A stretch of 64,000 bases of DNA from Burkholderiales bacterium 70-64 (GCA_001898645.1 MKUQ01000014.1:160352-224351); one strand, 5' to 3'; shown: positions 16,933 through 28,101, counted from the stretch's first letter. Numbers and translations are program-made. Notes: a model not told the origin generated them from the letters alone.

Positions 16933-18275
16933 TCTCCAGCCTGCGCCAGCGCATCCTGCTGTGGGCTGCGCTGCCCACGGCCGTCATCCTGGCGGCGTTC
17001 AGCGCCTACGACTACGTCACCGCCTCGCGCCCGGCCACCCTCGCCTACGACCAGGCGCTGCTCAGCACCGCGCTGGCCATCAGCCCGTACGTGGTGCGCG
17101 AGGGCGGGCGGTCGCACCTGAACCTGCCCGCGGCCGTCGAGGACGCGCTGCGCACCGACGGCTTCGACCGGCTCTACTTCTCGGTGCGCACGCTCGACGG
17201 CAGCTGGATCGCCGGCGACCGCGCCCTGCTGCCCGACGGCGTCGCGGTCGACGACTCCCCGGCCTACATCGACGCCACCTATCGCGGCCAGGCGGTGCGC
17301 CTGGCGATCGTGCAGCTGCCGACCGCGGCCGGGGAGCTGATGTTCGTCGTCGGGGAGACGCGCAACAAGCGCGAGGCGATGAAGCACGAGCTGGTGCGCA
17401 GCCTGGTCGCGACCAACCTGCTGCTGATCGCCGCGGTCGGCGTGGCCGTGCTGCTGGGCGTGCGGCGCGGCCTGCAGCCGCTCGCCGTCCTGCGCGCCCA
17501 GCTGATGGCGCGCTCGCACCTCGACCTGCGCCCGCTGGCGGCCAACGACACGCCGGCCGAGCTGCGCCCCATCCTCGACGAGATCAACTCCCTGCTGGGG
17601 CGCCTGGCGTCGGCGTTGGCGACCCAGAACCGCTTCGTCGCCAACGCCGCGCACCAGCTGCGCACGCCGCTGGCCGGCCTGAAGACGCAACTCGAGCTCG
17701 CGCTCGACCAGCCGATGCCGCCGGCCGCCGCCGGCATGGTGCGCCAGGCCCGCGAGGCCACCGACCGCATCGCGCGCATGGCCAACCAGTTGCTCGCGCT
17801 GGCGCGCGCCGAGCCGGGCGCGATGGCCGGCGCGATGGAATCGATGGACCTGGCCGAGGTGATCGGCGAGCTGGTCGATGCGAGCGTGCACGCTGCGCTG
17901 GACCGCGACGTCGACCTGGGCTTCGAGCTCGCCGCAGCGCGCGTCGAGGGCGACGCGACGCTGCTGCGCGAGCTGGCCACCAACCTGATCGACAATGCGG
18001 TGCGCTATTGCGGCCGCGGCGGCCACGTCACGGTGCGCAGTTACGTCGAGAGCGGGCATGCCGTCCTCGAGGTCGAGGACGACGGCCCGGGCATTCCGCC
18101 CGAGGAGCGCGAGCGGGTGCTCGAACGCTTCTACCGGCTCGACGATGCGCCCGGGCCCGGCTCGGGCCTGGGGCTGGCGATCGTCAAGGAGATCGCCGCC
18201 ATGCACCGGGCCGAGCTGCGCCTCGGCAGCGGCTCCGGCGGCAGGGGGCTGCGGGCGACGGTGCGCTTCGCGTGA
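16929..18275 (+). CDS. Sensor histidine kinase of the Czc operon
   Basis: 448 residues from a TTG start that overlaps the regulator stop (TTGA at 16929-16932). Helices at about 8-28 and 160-178 bracket a periplasmic sensor of about 130 residues like the N-terminal domain of TctE/QseC kinases. A short HAMP-like linker leads to the H-box FVANAAHQLRTPLAG with phospho-histidine 242, the N-box LATNLIDNAVRY, and the ATP-lid motifs DDGPGIP and GSGLGLAIV. No clear metal-binding cluster is visible in the sensor. It should act on the regulator encoded just before it. Confidence 0.92.
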   Translation: MISSLRQRILLWAALPTAVILAAFSAYDYVTASRPATLAYDQALLSTALAISPYVVREGGRSHLNLPAAVEDALRTDGFDRLYFSVRTLDGSWIAGDRALLPDGVAVDDSPAYIDATYRGQAVRLAIVQLPTAAGELMFVVGETRNKREAMKHELVRSLVATNLLLIAAVGVAVLLGVRRGLQPLAVLRAQLMARSHLDLRPLAANDTPAELRPILDEINSLLGRLASALATQNRFVANAAHQLRTPLAGLKTQLELALDQPMPPAAAGMVRQAREATDRIARMANQLLALARAEPGAMAGAMESMDLAEVIGELVDASVHAALDRDVDLGFELAAARVEGDATLLRELATNLIDNAVRYCGRGGHVTVRSYVESGHAVLEVEDDGPGIPPEERERVLERFYRLDDAPGPGSGLGLAIVKEIAAMHRAELRLGSGSGGRGLRATVRFA

Positions 18276-18345
18276 GCCGTCGCGGGCGGCGCGGCGCTTC
18301 GTGCGAGCTCGTGCGAGCGTGGGTTTCGGGTACAGTGCGCGCACA

Positions 18346-19257
18346 GTGACGACTGCCGCCGCGACATCGAGCCTGGCCGCCAATCGCCGCGGCATCCTGA
18401 GCATGGCCGGCGCGATGGCCTGTTTCGTGGCCAACGATACGCTGGTGAAGTACGCCAGCCAGGCCATGCCCACCCTGCAACTGATCTTCCTGCGCGGCAT
18501 CATGTCCGTCGTGCTGGTATTCGCGGTGGCCCACGCCATGGGCGCCGCCGCACGGCTGCGCGAGATCGCCGGCCGGTGGGTGGTCGTGCGCGCGGTGCTG
18601 GAGGCCGGGGCGTCCATCGTCTACCTCGCCGGGCTGATCCACCTGCCGATCGCCAACGCCACCGCGATCAACCTCGCCTCCCCGCTGTTCATGACCGTGC
18701 TGGCCGTCGCGTTCCTGCGCGAGAGGGTCGGGGCCGAGCGCTGGCTGATGGTCGTCCTCGGCTTCGCCGGCGTGGTCCTCGTCATCCAGCCCGGCGTGGC
18801 CGGCTTCAACCGCTATGCGCTGGTTTGCCTCCTGGCCACCTTCCTGCAGGCGCTGCGCGACCTGCTCACGCGCCGCATCGACGCCGGCGTGCCGGCTATC
18901 CTCATCACCCTGGCCACCACCGCCGTCGTCACGATCCTCTCGGGCGGGCTGTCGCTTTTCGAAGGCTGGCGGCCGTTCGGCGCCGGCCAGCTCGCCGTCC
19001 TGGCCCTGGCCGCGGCGTTCCTGATGGGCGCCTACTACCTCATCATCGACAGCATGCGCCACGGCGAGATGTCGCTGGTGGCGCCGTTCCGCTACAGCGG
19101 CCTGCTGTACGCGCTGCTGGTCGGCTACCTCGCGTGGGGCGACGTGCCCAATGCGCTGGCGTGGTGCGGCATCGTGCTGATGGCCGGCTCGGGCGTGTAC
19201 GCGCTGCACGGCGAGCGGCGGCGCGCGCGTGGGGTGCGGGCACGCGCCGCCGCGTAG
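18346..19257 (+). CDS. DMT-family transporter (two EamA domains)
   Basis: 303 residues with ten predicted helices in two EamA repeats (about 20-150 and 165-295), the layout of drug/metabolite exporters. GTG 18346 gives an 18-residue hydrophilic start before the first helix; a TACAGT ten bases upstream is a possible -10. The pair LRERVGAERW at the end of the first repeat is typical of the RhaT/EamA group. Substrate unknown. It lies between the Czc kinase and the MacAB-like set, on the same strand but with its own probable promoter. Confidence 0.88.
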   Translation: MTTAAATSSLAANRRGILSMAGAMACFVANDTLVKYASQAMPTLQLIFLRGIMSVVLVFAVAHAMGAAARLREIAGRWVVVRAVLEAGASIVYLAGLIHLPIANATAINLASPLFMTVLAVAFLRERVGAERWLMVVLGFAGVVLVIQPGVAGFNRYALVCLLATFLQALRDLLTRRIDAGVPAILITLATTAVVTILSGGLSLFEGWRPFGAGQLAVLALAAAFLMGAYYLIIDSMRHGEMSLVAPFRYSGLLYALLVGYLAWGDVPNALAWCGIVLMAGSGVYALHGERRRARGVRARAAA

Positions 19258-19260
19258 TGC

Positions 19261-19273
19261 GCATTTGCAAATC
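19261..19273 (+). promoter_or_regulatory. ATTTGCAAAT palindrome upstream of the NodT/MacAB operon
   Basis: ATTTGCAAAT (19263-19272) is a perfect ten-base palindrome in the 70-bp gap before the NodT gene. It matches a near copy upstream of czcC at 10496. CACAAT at 19312-19317 may be a -10 for the operon. Confidence 0.35.
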
Positions 19274-19327
19274 TTTACGTTCCGCTTGCGGCCCTTTACC
19301 CGCGTGCCGGGCACAATTCCGCCGGAC

Positions 19328-20839
19328 ATGACGCCGCGCCTTCCCGTTCCCCGATCGCCCCAGCCGCCGGCATGGCCGCGGCCCATGGCGGCGAAGGCCC
19401 CGAAGCGGGCGCTGGCGGGCGTGTTGGCGCTGGTGCTGGCCGGCTGCGCAGCCATCCCGGCGCGCGATGCGGCGTTGCCCGCCGCGCCGGTCCCGCCGGC
19501 CTGGTCGCAGGCCGTCGTGTCGTCTGCCGCTACCGTCGAGCCGTCTCCCGATGCCGGCGGCGCGGCGACCGCCGCACCATCCGCAGCCCCCATGCCCGCC
19601 CCGACCCCGCTCGCCGCCTGGTGGCAGCGTTTCGACGACGTGCAGCTCACCGCCCTGGTCGCCCAGGCGCTGGAGGCCAACCCGAGCGTGCGCAGCGCGC
19701 GCGCCGCGCTGGCGCAGGCGCGCGCGCTGCGCGACGTGCAGGCGGCCGGCCTGCTGCCGGGCGTCGGCGCCTCGGCTTCGGCACAGCGCGCGCGGCCGTC
19801 CGGCGGCAGCACCGCCAATCAGTTCCAGGCCGGCCTGGATGCCAGCTGGGAGCTCGACGTGTTCGGCGGCCAGCGCAGCGCGGTGCAGGCAGCCGAGGCC
19901 GATGCCCGTGCCGCGCAGGAGAATCTGGCCGACGCACGGGTGTCGCTGGCGGCCGAGGTCGCGCTGGCCTACATCGATCTGCGCAGCCTGCAGGCGCGCC
20001 TGGCGATCGCGCGCAGCAACCTGGCTGCGCAGACCGAGACGCTGCAGCTCGTGCGCTGGCGCGTGCAGGCGGGGCTCGCCACCTCGGTGGAGCTCGAGCA
20101 AGCGCGCGCGGCCAGCGAGCAGACGGCCGCGCAGATCCCGGCGCTGGAAACCGGCATCGCCCGCGCCCAACATTCGCTGGCCGCCCTGACCGGGCAGGCG
20201 CCGGCGGCGCTGCAGGCCGAGCTGGCGCCGCCGCGGCCGGTGCCGCTGGCCGGCGGCGAGCTGGCGCTGGCCATCCCCGCCGACACGCTGCGCCAGCGCC
20301 CCGACGTGCGCCGCGCCGAGCAGCAGGTCTCCGGCGCGCTGGCCCGCGTATCGCAGGCCGAGGCGGCGCGCTATCCGGACTTCCGGCTCGCCGGCTCGCT
20401 CGGCCTGAGCGCGCTGACGCTCGGCGGGCTGGGCCGCGGCGCGGCCGTGTTCGATTCGCTGCTCGCCAGCGTCTCGGTGCCGCTGTTCGACGGCGGCGCC
20501 GTGCGCGCACAGGTCCGCGCGCAGGAGGCCGCGCTCGAGCAGACGCGCATCGCTTACCAGTCGGTGGTGCTCGCCGCGTTGCAGGAGGTCGAGGACGCGC
20601 TGGTCGCGCTGGCGAACGACCGCCAGCAGCTCGCCCGCCTGCAGAGCGCCGCCGAGGCGGCGTCCAATGCCGCGCTGCTGGCGCAGCAGCGCTACGCCAG
20701 CGGCCTCATCGACTTCCAGGTCGTGCTGGATACCCAGCGCACGCTGCTCGCCACACAGGAGAGCGTCGCGAGCACCGGCGCGAACGTCAGTGCCGATCAC
20801 GTACGCCTGTACAAGGCGCTCGGCGGAGGATGGGAATGA
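19328..20839 (+). CDS. NodT-family outer-membrane efflux lipoprotein
   Basis: 503 residues; two outer-membrane-efflux repeats of long helices. ATG 19328 gives a 56-codon lead before the lipobox LVLAGC; ATG 19385 (MAAKAPKRALAGVL) gives a signal peptide of normal length and may be the real start. An Ala/Pro-rich linker follows the lipid cysteine, then conserved blocks AWWQRFDD, SWELDVFGG, LRQRPDVRRAEQQ and VSVPLFDGG, as in OprM/NodT channels. It is the outer-membrane duct for the MacA/MacB-like proteins encoded next, whose start overlaps its stop. Confidence 0.92.
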   Translation: MTPRLPVPRSPQPPAWPRPMAAKAPKRALAGVLALVLAGCAAIPARDAALPAAPVPPAWSQAVVSSAATVEPSPDAGGAATAAPSAAPMPAPTPLAAWWQRFDDVQLTALVAQALEANPSVRSARAALAQARALRDVQAAGLLPGVGASASAQRARPSGGSTANQFQAGLDASWELDVFGGQRSAVQAAEADARAAQENLADARVSLAAEVALAYIDLRSLQARLAIARSNLAAQTETLQLVRWRVQAGLATSVELEQARAASEQTAAQIPALETGIARAQHSLAALTGQAPAALQAELAPPRPVPLAGGELALAIPADTLRQRPDVRRAEQQVSGALARVSQAEAARYPDFRLAGSLGLSALTLGGLGRGAAVFDSLLASVSVPLFDGGAVRAQVRAQEAALEQTRIAYQSVVLAALQEVEDALVALANDRQQLARLQSAAEAASNAALLAQQRYASGLIDFQVVLDTQRTLLATQESVASTGANVSADHVRLYKALGGGWE

Positions 20840-22133
20840 GCGACACGCTGTCCAGGCTGCTCGGCGGAGCGGGCCGCCGCTGGTGGCAACGCCCGGCGCC
20901 ATGGATCGGGCTCGTGGTGCTGGTGCTGGCGGCCGGCGCCGCCTGGTACTGGCTCGGGCAGCGCGGAAACGTGGAGGCGCCGCGTTACGTGACCGAGACC
21001 GTGCGCAGGGGCGAGCTCACGCTCACGGTGACCGCCAACGGCAAGCTGCAGGCCACCCGCACGGTCACCATCGGCAGCGAGCTTTCGGGCACGGTGCGCG
21101 ACGTCCTGGTCGACGTCAACGACCGGGTGAAGAAGGGCCAGGTGCTGGTCGAGCTCGACACGGCCAAGCTCGTGGCGCAGGTGGCGCGCTCGCGCGCATC
21201 GCTGGCGGCGGCGCAGGCCAAGCTGGCGCAGACCGTCGCCACGGTCAGCGAATCCGAGGCGAGCCTGGCGCGGCTGCGGGAGGTCTCGCGGCTGTCCGGC
21301 GGCAAGGTCCCGTCGGCGGCCGAGCTCGATACGGCGGCCGCGGCGCTGGCGCGCGCGCATGCCGACGAGAACAGCGCGCGCGCCAACGTCGAGGACGCCC
21401 GGGCGGCGCTGTCGACCGACGAGACCAATCTATCGAAGGCATCGATCCGCTCGCCGATCGACGGCATCGTGCTGTCGCGCTCGGTGGAGCCCGGCAACGC
21501 GGTGGCCGCGACGCTGCAGGCGGTCACGCTGCTCAGCCTCGCCGAGGATCTCACCCGGCTGCTGGTCGAGGTCAGCGTCGACGAGGCCGACGTGGGCGCG
21601 GTGCAGGTCGGCCAGAAGGCGAGCTTCACCGTCAGCGCCTACCCGCAGCGCCGCTACCCGGCCACCGTCACCCGCGTGGCCTACGGCTCGACCCTGACCG
21701 AGAACGTCGTCACTTATGCGACCCGGCTCGAGGTGGACAACCGGGACCTCAGCCTGCGCCCCGGCATGACCGTGTCGGCCTCGATCACCGCGGCCGAGCG
21801 CAGCAACGTGCTGCTGGTGCCGAACACTGCGCTGCGCTTCACCCCGCAGCAGGCGGGCGCCGCGGAGGGCGCGGGCGCCCGCGGCCAGGCCTCGTCGGGC
21901 GGCGGCCTGGTGTCGCGGCTGATTCCGCGTCCGCCGCCCAGTGCCAGCCGGGCGGCGCGCCCCGATGCATCCGGGCCGCAGGGGCGGCAGGTGTGGGTGC
22001 TGCAGGACGGCGTACCGAAGCCGGTCGCCGTGCAGCCCGGCATCAGCGACGGCCGCATGACCGAGGTCGCCGGCGAGGCGCTGCAGCCCGGCATGGCCGT
22101 CATCGTCGATCAGCTGGCGGGCGGAGCCGCGCG

Positions 22134-22137
<4 letters not shown>
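20836..22137 (+). CDS. MacA-like periplasmic adaptor
   Basis: 433 residues: cytoplasmic start, one helix (about 20-42), lipoyl halves (NDRVKKGQVLVELDT; IRSPIDGIVLSRSVEPG), a long coiled-coil hairpin (about 105-195) and a beta-barrel region. GGAGG lies about seven bases before ATG 20836, better placed than for ATG 20830. A Pro/Ala/Gly-rich insertion near residues 340-390 splits the C-terminal membrane-proximal domain. It should link the MacB-type transporter to the NodT channel. It overlaps both neighbours. Confidence 0.9.
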
Positions 22138-24121
<1,984 letters not shown>

Positions 24122-24205
24122 GCCGCGCGCGGCGGTTTCGGCAGGGACCTCCTCACGCAGCCGGACCTCGATCGGCAGCAGGGCTCGCTCGGCGGCCGGC
24201 CTCGA

Positions 24206-25597
24206 TCAGCGTCCGGTCGCGTCCGGGCGGCCGTCCGCGCCTTGGCCCTCCGCGTCACGGCCCTCCGCGTCACGGCCGTCCGTGTCCCGGCCGTTCGCCT
24301 CTCGGCCGTTCGCGTCCCGGCCTGCCGGCTGGGGCAGCCATGCGAACGCCGCGGCGCCGGCCACCAGCATCGCGGCGATGGCGCCCATCACCGCGGTGTA
24401 GGTCGCCACGCCCCGTGCCGCCGCGGCCGAGGCCGCGACGCCGGTCAGCCACTGCATCAGCGCCACGCCGAGGAACATCGCCATCGTGAACAGGGCGAGC
24501 GCGCGGCCGATCACCGCCGCCGGGTAGGCGGCGCGCACGTCGGCGTATTGGTAGACGATGAAGCCGGTCAGCACCGCATAGAGGGTCGACAGCGCGATGT
24601 CGGCAGCCGCGCCCGCCCCGAGCGCCAGCAGCACGAACAGCGCCGCGCAGACGAGCGTGAACTGCACCAGGCGCCGCCGCCGCGTGCCCGGGCCCGGGTC
24701 GAAGCGCCCGAACAGCGGCAGCGCGACCATCGAAGCGAGCGACACCCCGATCGCCACGTTGCCCGCCTGCACCAGCGACATGCCGTAGCGCTCGATCAGC
24801 ATCGGGCCCAGCCACAGGCCGCGCAGCGTCACGAACGCCGCGTAGGTGACCGCGCTCAGCGCGACGATGCCCCAGGTGTGCGGCATCGCGAACAGCGCCA
24901 CGAAGCCGCGCAGCGCATCGCCGAGCGTCTCGCGCCGGACCCCGTGCGCCGCCTCGCCGGGCCCGGGCACGCCTGCGCCCGGCTCGACCGTGCCGCCGCC
25001 CGGCTCGCGCACCACGCGCCAGATCGCCAGCCACGCCAGCACCGACAGCGCGCCGAGGGCGACGAAGCCGCCGCGCCAGGAGCTCGTCTCGATCACCCAC
25101 GCCAGCGGCGTGCCGGTGATCAGCATGCCCACGCCGCCCAGCGCCAGCACAGTGCCCGACACCGATGCGAACTGCCCGGGCGGGAAGCGCTGGACGATGA
25201 ACACGCTGCACACCAGGAACGCCGGCGCGCAGCCGATGCCGATCAGCGCCTGCCCGAGCAGCAGCAGCGGGAAGTCATGTGCCAGCGCCGACAGCGCCGC
25301 GCCCGCCACGGTGAGCGGGAACGCCGCGAGCACCGTGCGGCGCACGCCGTACAGGTCGATGCCCACGCCCATGAGCAGCTGCAGCGCACCGAACGCGAAG
25401 TGGAAGATGCCGGCGAACAGGCCGAGCTGCTGCGCCGACAGCGCGAAGTCGCGCTGCAGCGCCGGCGCCATGATCGCCGCGATGGTGCGCCACGCCTGGC
25501 TCAGCGTGAAGCCGCCGGTCAGGGCGAGCAGCATCAGCCAGCGTGCGCGTCCGGAATCGGGCGCGACGGCCGCTCGGGGGTCGGGGATCGAGGGCAT
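24206..25597 (-). CDS. Major facilitator superfamily transporter with repeat-coded tail
   Basis: 463 residues with 12 predicted helices and the loop 2-3 motif GVGIDLYGVRRT. A large cytoplasmic loop (about 190-220) joins the halves. ATG 25597 is chosen over a longer frame because the first helix starts about 20 residues later. The last 40 residues are a polar tail of GRDxx pentapeptides encoded by 15-bp tandem repeats (24226-24330). Substrate is unknown; the fold resembles nitrate/oxalate or sugar-acid carriers but no specific motif decides. Confidence 0.88.
   Translation of the reverse strand: MPSIPDPRAAVAPDSGRARWLMLLALTGGFTLSQAWRTIAAIMAPALQRDFALSAQQLGLFAGIFHFAFGALQLLMGVGIDLYGVRRTVLAAFPLTVAGAALSALAHDFPLLLLGQALIGIGCAPAFLVCSVFIVQRFPPGQFASVSGTVLALGGVGMLITGTPLAWVIETSSWRGGFVALGALSVLAWLAIWRVVREPGGGTVEPGAGVPGPGEAAHGVRRETLGDALRGFVALFAMPHTWGIVALSAVTYAAFVTLRGLWLGPMLIERYGMSLVQAGNVAIGVSLASMVALPLFGRFDPGPGTRRRRLVQFTLVCAALFVLLALGAGAAADIALSTLYAVLTGFIVYQYADVRAAYPAAVIGRALALFTMAMFLGVALMQWLTGVAASAAAARGVATYTAVMGAIAAMLVAGAAAFAWLPQPAGRDANGREANGRDTDGRDAEGRDAEGQGADGRPDATGR
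24226..24330. repeat. 15-bp tandem repeat, about seven units, in the 3' end of the MFS gene
   Basis: Units of 15 bp, core CGGCCGTYCGCGT, run in phase from 24226 to 24330, with the outer ones diverged. Read on the minus strand each unit encodes five residues (GRD plus two variable), so changes in copy number keep the frame and alter only the length of the carboxy-terminal tail. Confidence 0.8.
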
Positions 25598-25703
25598 GTC
25601 GTGGGATTCGGTCGCGTGCCGGCTGCCCGATGGACTATACCTCCCGTTCGGCGACGAAGCGGCCGCACAGCGGCCTCGGGGCAATGGACATGCCCTACCG
25701 GTT

Positions 25704-25723
25704 CATGTACTGTACAGTACATG
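25704..25723. promoter_or_regulatory. Perfect 20-bp palindrome over the vapB start: autoregulatory operator
   Basis: CATGTACTGTACAGTACATG reads the same on both strands, and its last three bases are the ATG of the antitoxin gene. A TGGACA at 25685-25690 with 17 bp to TACTGT (25708-25713) forms a plausible promoter whose -10 lies inside the palindrome, so repressor binding would block transcription; the transcript would be leaderless. Confidence 0.7.
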
Positions 25724-26029
25724 CCACAGATCAATCTGCATGCCACCCCCGAGTTCGAGCACGCACTCGAAGCCCTGATGCGCGGGCGCAAGCTGACCAG
25801 CAAGTCGGAGGCGATCCGCTGCGCGGTGCAGGAAGCGGCCGCGCCCTACCTGGCTGCGCCGCGCCGGGATTTCTCGCTGCTGCAGGGGCTGATCGGCCGC
25901 CGCAGCGGGGCGGCCGCGAAGCGCCGCGCGCCGATGGCCGAGCTCGAGCGCGAGATCGACGAGGAAATGGAGCGCGCCTTGCGCGCCCCCCGGCGAGCTC
26001 CGGCCCGCACGACCGGCGACAAGGCGTGA
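25721..26029 (+). CDS. VapB-type antitoxin
   Basis: 102 residues. The N-terminal part (MPQINLHATPEFEHALEALM...SKSEAIRCAVQEA) has the ribbon-helix-helix pattern: a short strand and two helices with the typical SEAIR. The charged C-terminal part (about 70-102) is suited to wrap a toxin. Its start ATG is the end of the 20-bp palindrome at 25704, the probable operator. The stop overlaps the GTG start of the PIN toxin gene (GTGA at 26026-26029), giving coupled translation. Confidence 0.82.
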   Translation: MPQINLHATPEFEHALEALMRGRKLTSKSEAIRCAVQEAAAPYLAAPRRDFSLLQGLIGRRSGAAAKRRAPMAELEREIDEEMERALRAPRRAPARTTGDKA

Positions 26030-26424
26030 TTCTCGACACCTCCGTGGTCGTGGCGCTGGCGGCCGGCGAGCCCACTTGCCGCTGGATCCGCAAGACCCTG
26101 GACGAGCGTCCCCATGAGCGCCTGAGGATGTCATGGGTGAATATCGCCGAAGCGGGCATGGTGCTGGAGCGCGCCGCGGCGGGCGCCTCGATGCAGCTCG
26201 AAGCAGGGCTGGCCGCACTGGGCGTCGAGCCGCTCGAGGCCGACTTCCAGTTGCTGCAGGCGGCGATTGCTGCCCGCTCGCGTTTCCCGCTGAACTTCGG
26301 CGACTGCTTCGCCTATGCGCACGCCCGCCTGCGCGGCGAAGCGCTGATCACGCTCGACGCCGATTTCCTCGCGACCGACCTGCAGTCCGTGCTGCACCCG
26401 AAGCGGCAGGCCGGCCACCCTTAG
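26026..26424 (+). CDS. VapC-type PIN-domain ribonuclease toxin
   Basis: 132 residues from GTG 26026. The acidic PIN residues are visible: D4 in VILDTSVVV, E43-44 region (NIAEAGMV), D98 in FGDCFAYAHAR and D116 in ITLDADF. Such toxins cleave tRNA or rRNA when the antitoxin is lost. The carboxy end is normal length, so the module looks intact. A strong hairpin follows 10 bp after the stop. Confidence 0.9.
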   Translation: MILDTSVVVALAAGEPTCRWIRKTLDERPHERLRMSWVNIAEAGMVLERAAAGASMQLEAGLAALGVEPLEADFQLLQAAIAARSRFPLNFGDCFAYAHARLRGEALITLDADFLATDLQSVLHPKRQAGHP

Positions 26425-26433
26425 CGCGACATC

Positions 26434-26463
26434 GGCGCTGCCCGGCTCGAGTCGGGCAGCGCC
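26434..26463. terminator. Hairpin between convergent vapC and the ArsD-like gene
   Basis: An 11-bp perfect stem (GGCGCTGCCCG with CGGGCAGCGCC) and an eight-base loop lie between two convergent genes. There is no clear T-run on either side, so it would be a bidirectional stem that assists rather than a classic intrinsic terminator. Confidence 0.6.
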
Positions 26464-26502
26464 GCGCGTTCACCGATGCTCGACACGCTGCCGTGAAGTG
26501 CG

Positions 26503-26847
26503 TCAACCGCAGTTGCCGCCGCTGCAGCAGTTCACGCTGTCGGCGTGCACCTTGACGATCGACAAGCCGCCCCAGCGCGCCAGCTCGGCACGCGTGGGAT
26601 ACCGCCCGGCGAGCGTCTGCTTGCCGTCGACCAGGACCAGCGGCAGCGCATCGGCACCCGCGGTGTCGATGTATGCCTTGACCTGCGCATCGCGCAGGAA
26701 CTCGGGAGCATCGCTCGCGAACTCGTAGTGCTCGATATCGGCGCCCTGCTCCCGGGCGCGCGCGACTTCCGCCATCGCCTCGAGACGGTTCTGGACATTG
26801 CGCCCCGCTTCCGAACGCGCCGACTCGAAGATCTGGATCCGGGCCAT
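26503..26847 (-). CDS. ArsD-like protein lacking the N-terminal cysteine cluster
   Basis: 114 residues. The central region LPLVLVDGKQTLAGRYPTRAELARW near residues 65-90 matches ArsD, the As(III) chaperone and weak repressor. Family members have vicinal cysteines near positions 12-13 and 18; here that segment is ESARSEAGRNVQ, with none. A CC pair and a last cysteine remain at the end (NCCSGGNCG). AGGAG eight bases before ATG 26847 supports the start. No arsA, arsB, arsC or arsR is nearby. It may have another role or be degenerating. Confidence 0.8.
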   Translation of the reverse strand: MARIQIFESARSEAGRNVQNRLEAMAEVARAREQGADIEHYEFASDAPEFLRDAQVKAYIDTAGADALPLVLVDGKQTLAGRYPTRAELARWGGLSIVKVHADSVNCCSGGNCG

Positions 26848-27089
26848 CGAAGCATCTCCTGGAACGTGCGAAACCACGGATTATCGACGAGGCTGCGACG
26901 ACACGGAATGATCGCGATCAACTGCCGAAGGTGCCTGCGGCGTCGACTTACATCGCGCTGTGCGTAGATCGCGCCGCGCGAACGACGTCATGTCCCTGGT
27001 CGTCCGGTTCCGCTTTTCGGGACTCGTCGCGCCCGTTCCGATGGCGGCGGCTTCATAATCGGGCCGCCCCATGCCAGCGAACCCTTGCC
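26848..27089. other. Divergent intergenic region, 242 bp
   Basis: Separates the ArsD-like gene from the thioesterase gene. CATAAT at 27054-27059 is a possible -10 for the latter. No small gene, repeat or palindrome stands out. Confidence 0.4.
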
Positions 27090-27905
27090 ATGACTGACCC
27101 GCACCCCGCTCCCGCCGCCGCCTACACGGCCCTCGATGCCCGCTCCTTCCGCTCCAGCGTCCTCACCCGCGGCCCATGGGACCCCGGACACCAGCATGCA
27201 GGACCGCCCATCGCGCTGGTGTGCCGCGCCGTGGAGCAGGCCGCGCGCGAGCACGGCCTCACGCACATCGCCCGCGTGACCGCGAACCTTCTACGGCCGG
27301 TGCCGATCGGCGACCTCGTCGTCGAAGTCATGACCGACTACGTCGGTCGCAACGCCGGGCACTTCTCTGCGCATTTGATGGCCGGCAACAAGGACGTGGC
27401 CCGCTTCACGGCGCTCGTGCAACGCGAGTCGCCGTTCGAGCTGCCGGCGGATCTTCCCGGCCACCCGCTGCCGGTCGCGCCGCTCGCGCCCGAGGCGTCG
27501 CCGGCTGCGGGCTTTCCCTTCGCCGGCAGGGCGATCGGGTACGCCGACCTGATGGAGACGCGCGTGGCGCGGGGCACCATGTGGAAGGGCCCCTGCGCGA
27601 TCTGGTTCCGCATGCGCCATCCGCTGCTGGAAGGGGAGGCGCCGAGCCCCTACCAGCGGGTCGCGGTCGCGGCGGATTCCGGCAACGGTGTGAGCGCCGT
27701 GCTCGACTACGAGCGCTACAGCTTCGTGAATTCGGACCTCACCATCAACCTGTTGCGCCGCCCGGTGGGTGAATGGATCTGCCTGGACGCGCGCACGGCC
27801 CTGGGCAGCGAAGGCGGCGGTCTCGCCGAATCGGCGCTGTACGACGCGCACGGCCTGATCGGACGGGCAACGCAGAGCCTGGCGGTGCGGCCGCGGTCGG
27901 CCTGA
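27090..27905 (+). CDS. Acyl-CoA thioesterase-like protein, double hotdog
   Basis: 271 residues resembling the TesB-like thioesterase family (two hotdog folds in one chain). The first half has GPWDPGHQHAGPPIALVCRAVE, with the conserved GGPP-like turn, then a strand-rich core (VTANLLRPVPIGDLVVEV). The second half has VAADSGNG and FVNSDLTINLLRRPVGEWICLD, which carry the typical Asp and Asn-Asp positions. It probably hydrolyses an acyl-CoA; chain length cannot be judged. It stands alone, with ATG 27090 as the only start that keeps the standard opening. Confidence 0.8.
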   Translation: MTDPHPAPAAAYTALDARSFRSSVLTRGPWDPGHQHAGPPIALVCRAVEQAAREHGLTHIARVTANLLRPVPIGDLVVEVMTDYVGRNAGHFSAHLMAGNKDVARFTALVQRESPFELPADLPGHPLPVAPLAPEASPAAGFPFAGRAIGYADLMETRVARGTMWKGPCAIWFRMRHPLLEGEAPSPYQRVAVAADSGNGVSAVLDYERYSFVNSDLTINLLRRPVGEWICLDARTALGSEGGGLAESALYDAHGLIGRATQSLAVRPRSA

Positions 27906-28101
27906 CTCCGGCGGGCCGGGGCCTGGCTCGGCCGTCATTGCTGGCCGAGCTGCGTGTCCGCGCGCTCGCCGCGCGGCGATGCCGCCGGCACTGCATCAGC
28001 CGGCAGCCGAGTTCGGCTGATCGGCCCGACCATTCGTGTTACAGACTTGCCCACGCGGTCCCGATAGCATCCTTTCCCGCCGTGCATAGACACTCACCCG
28101 A

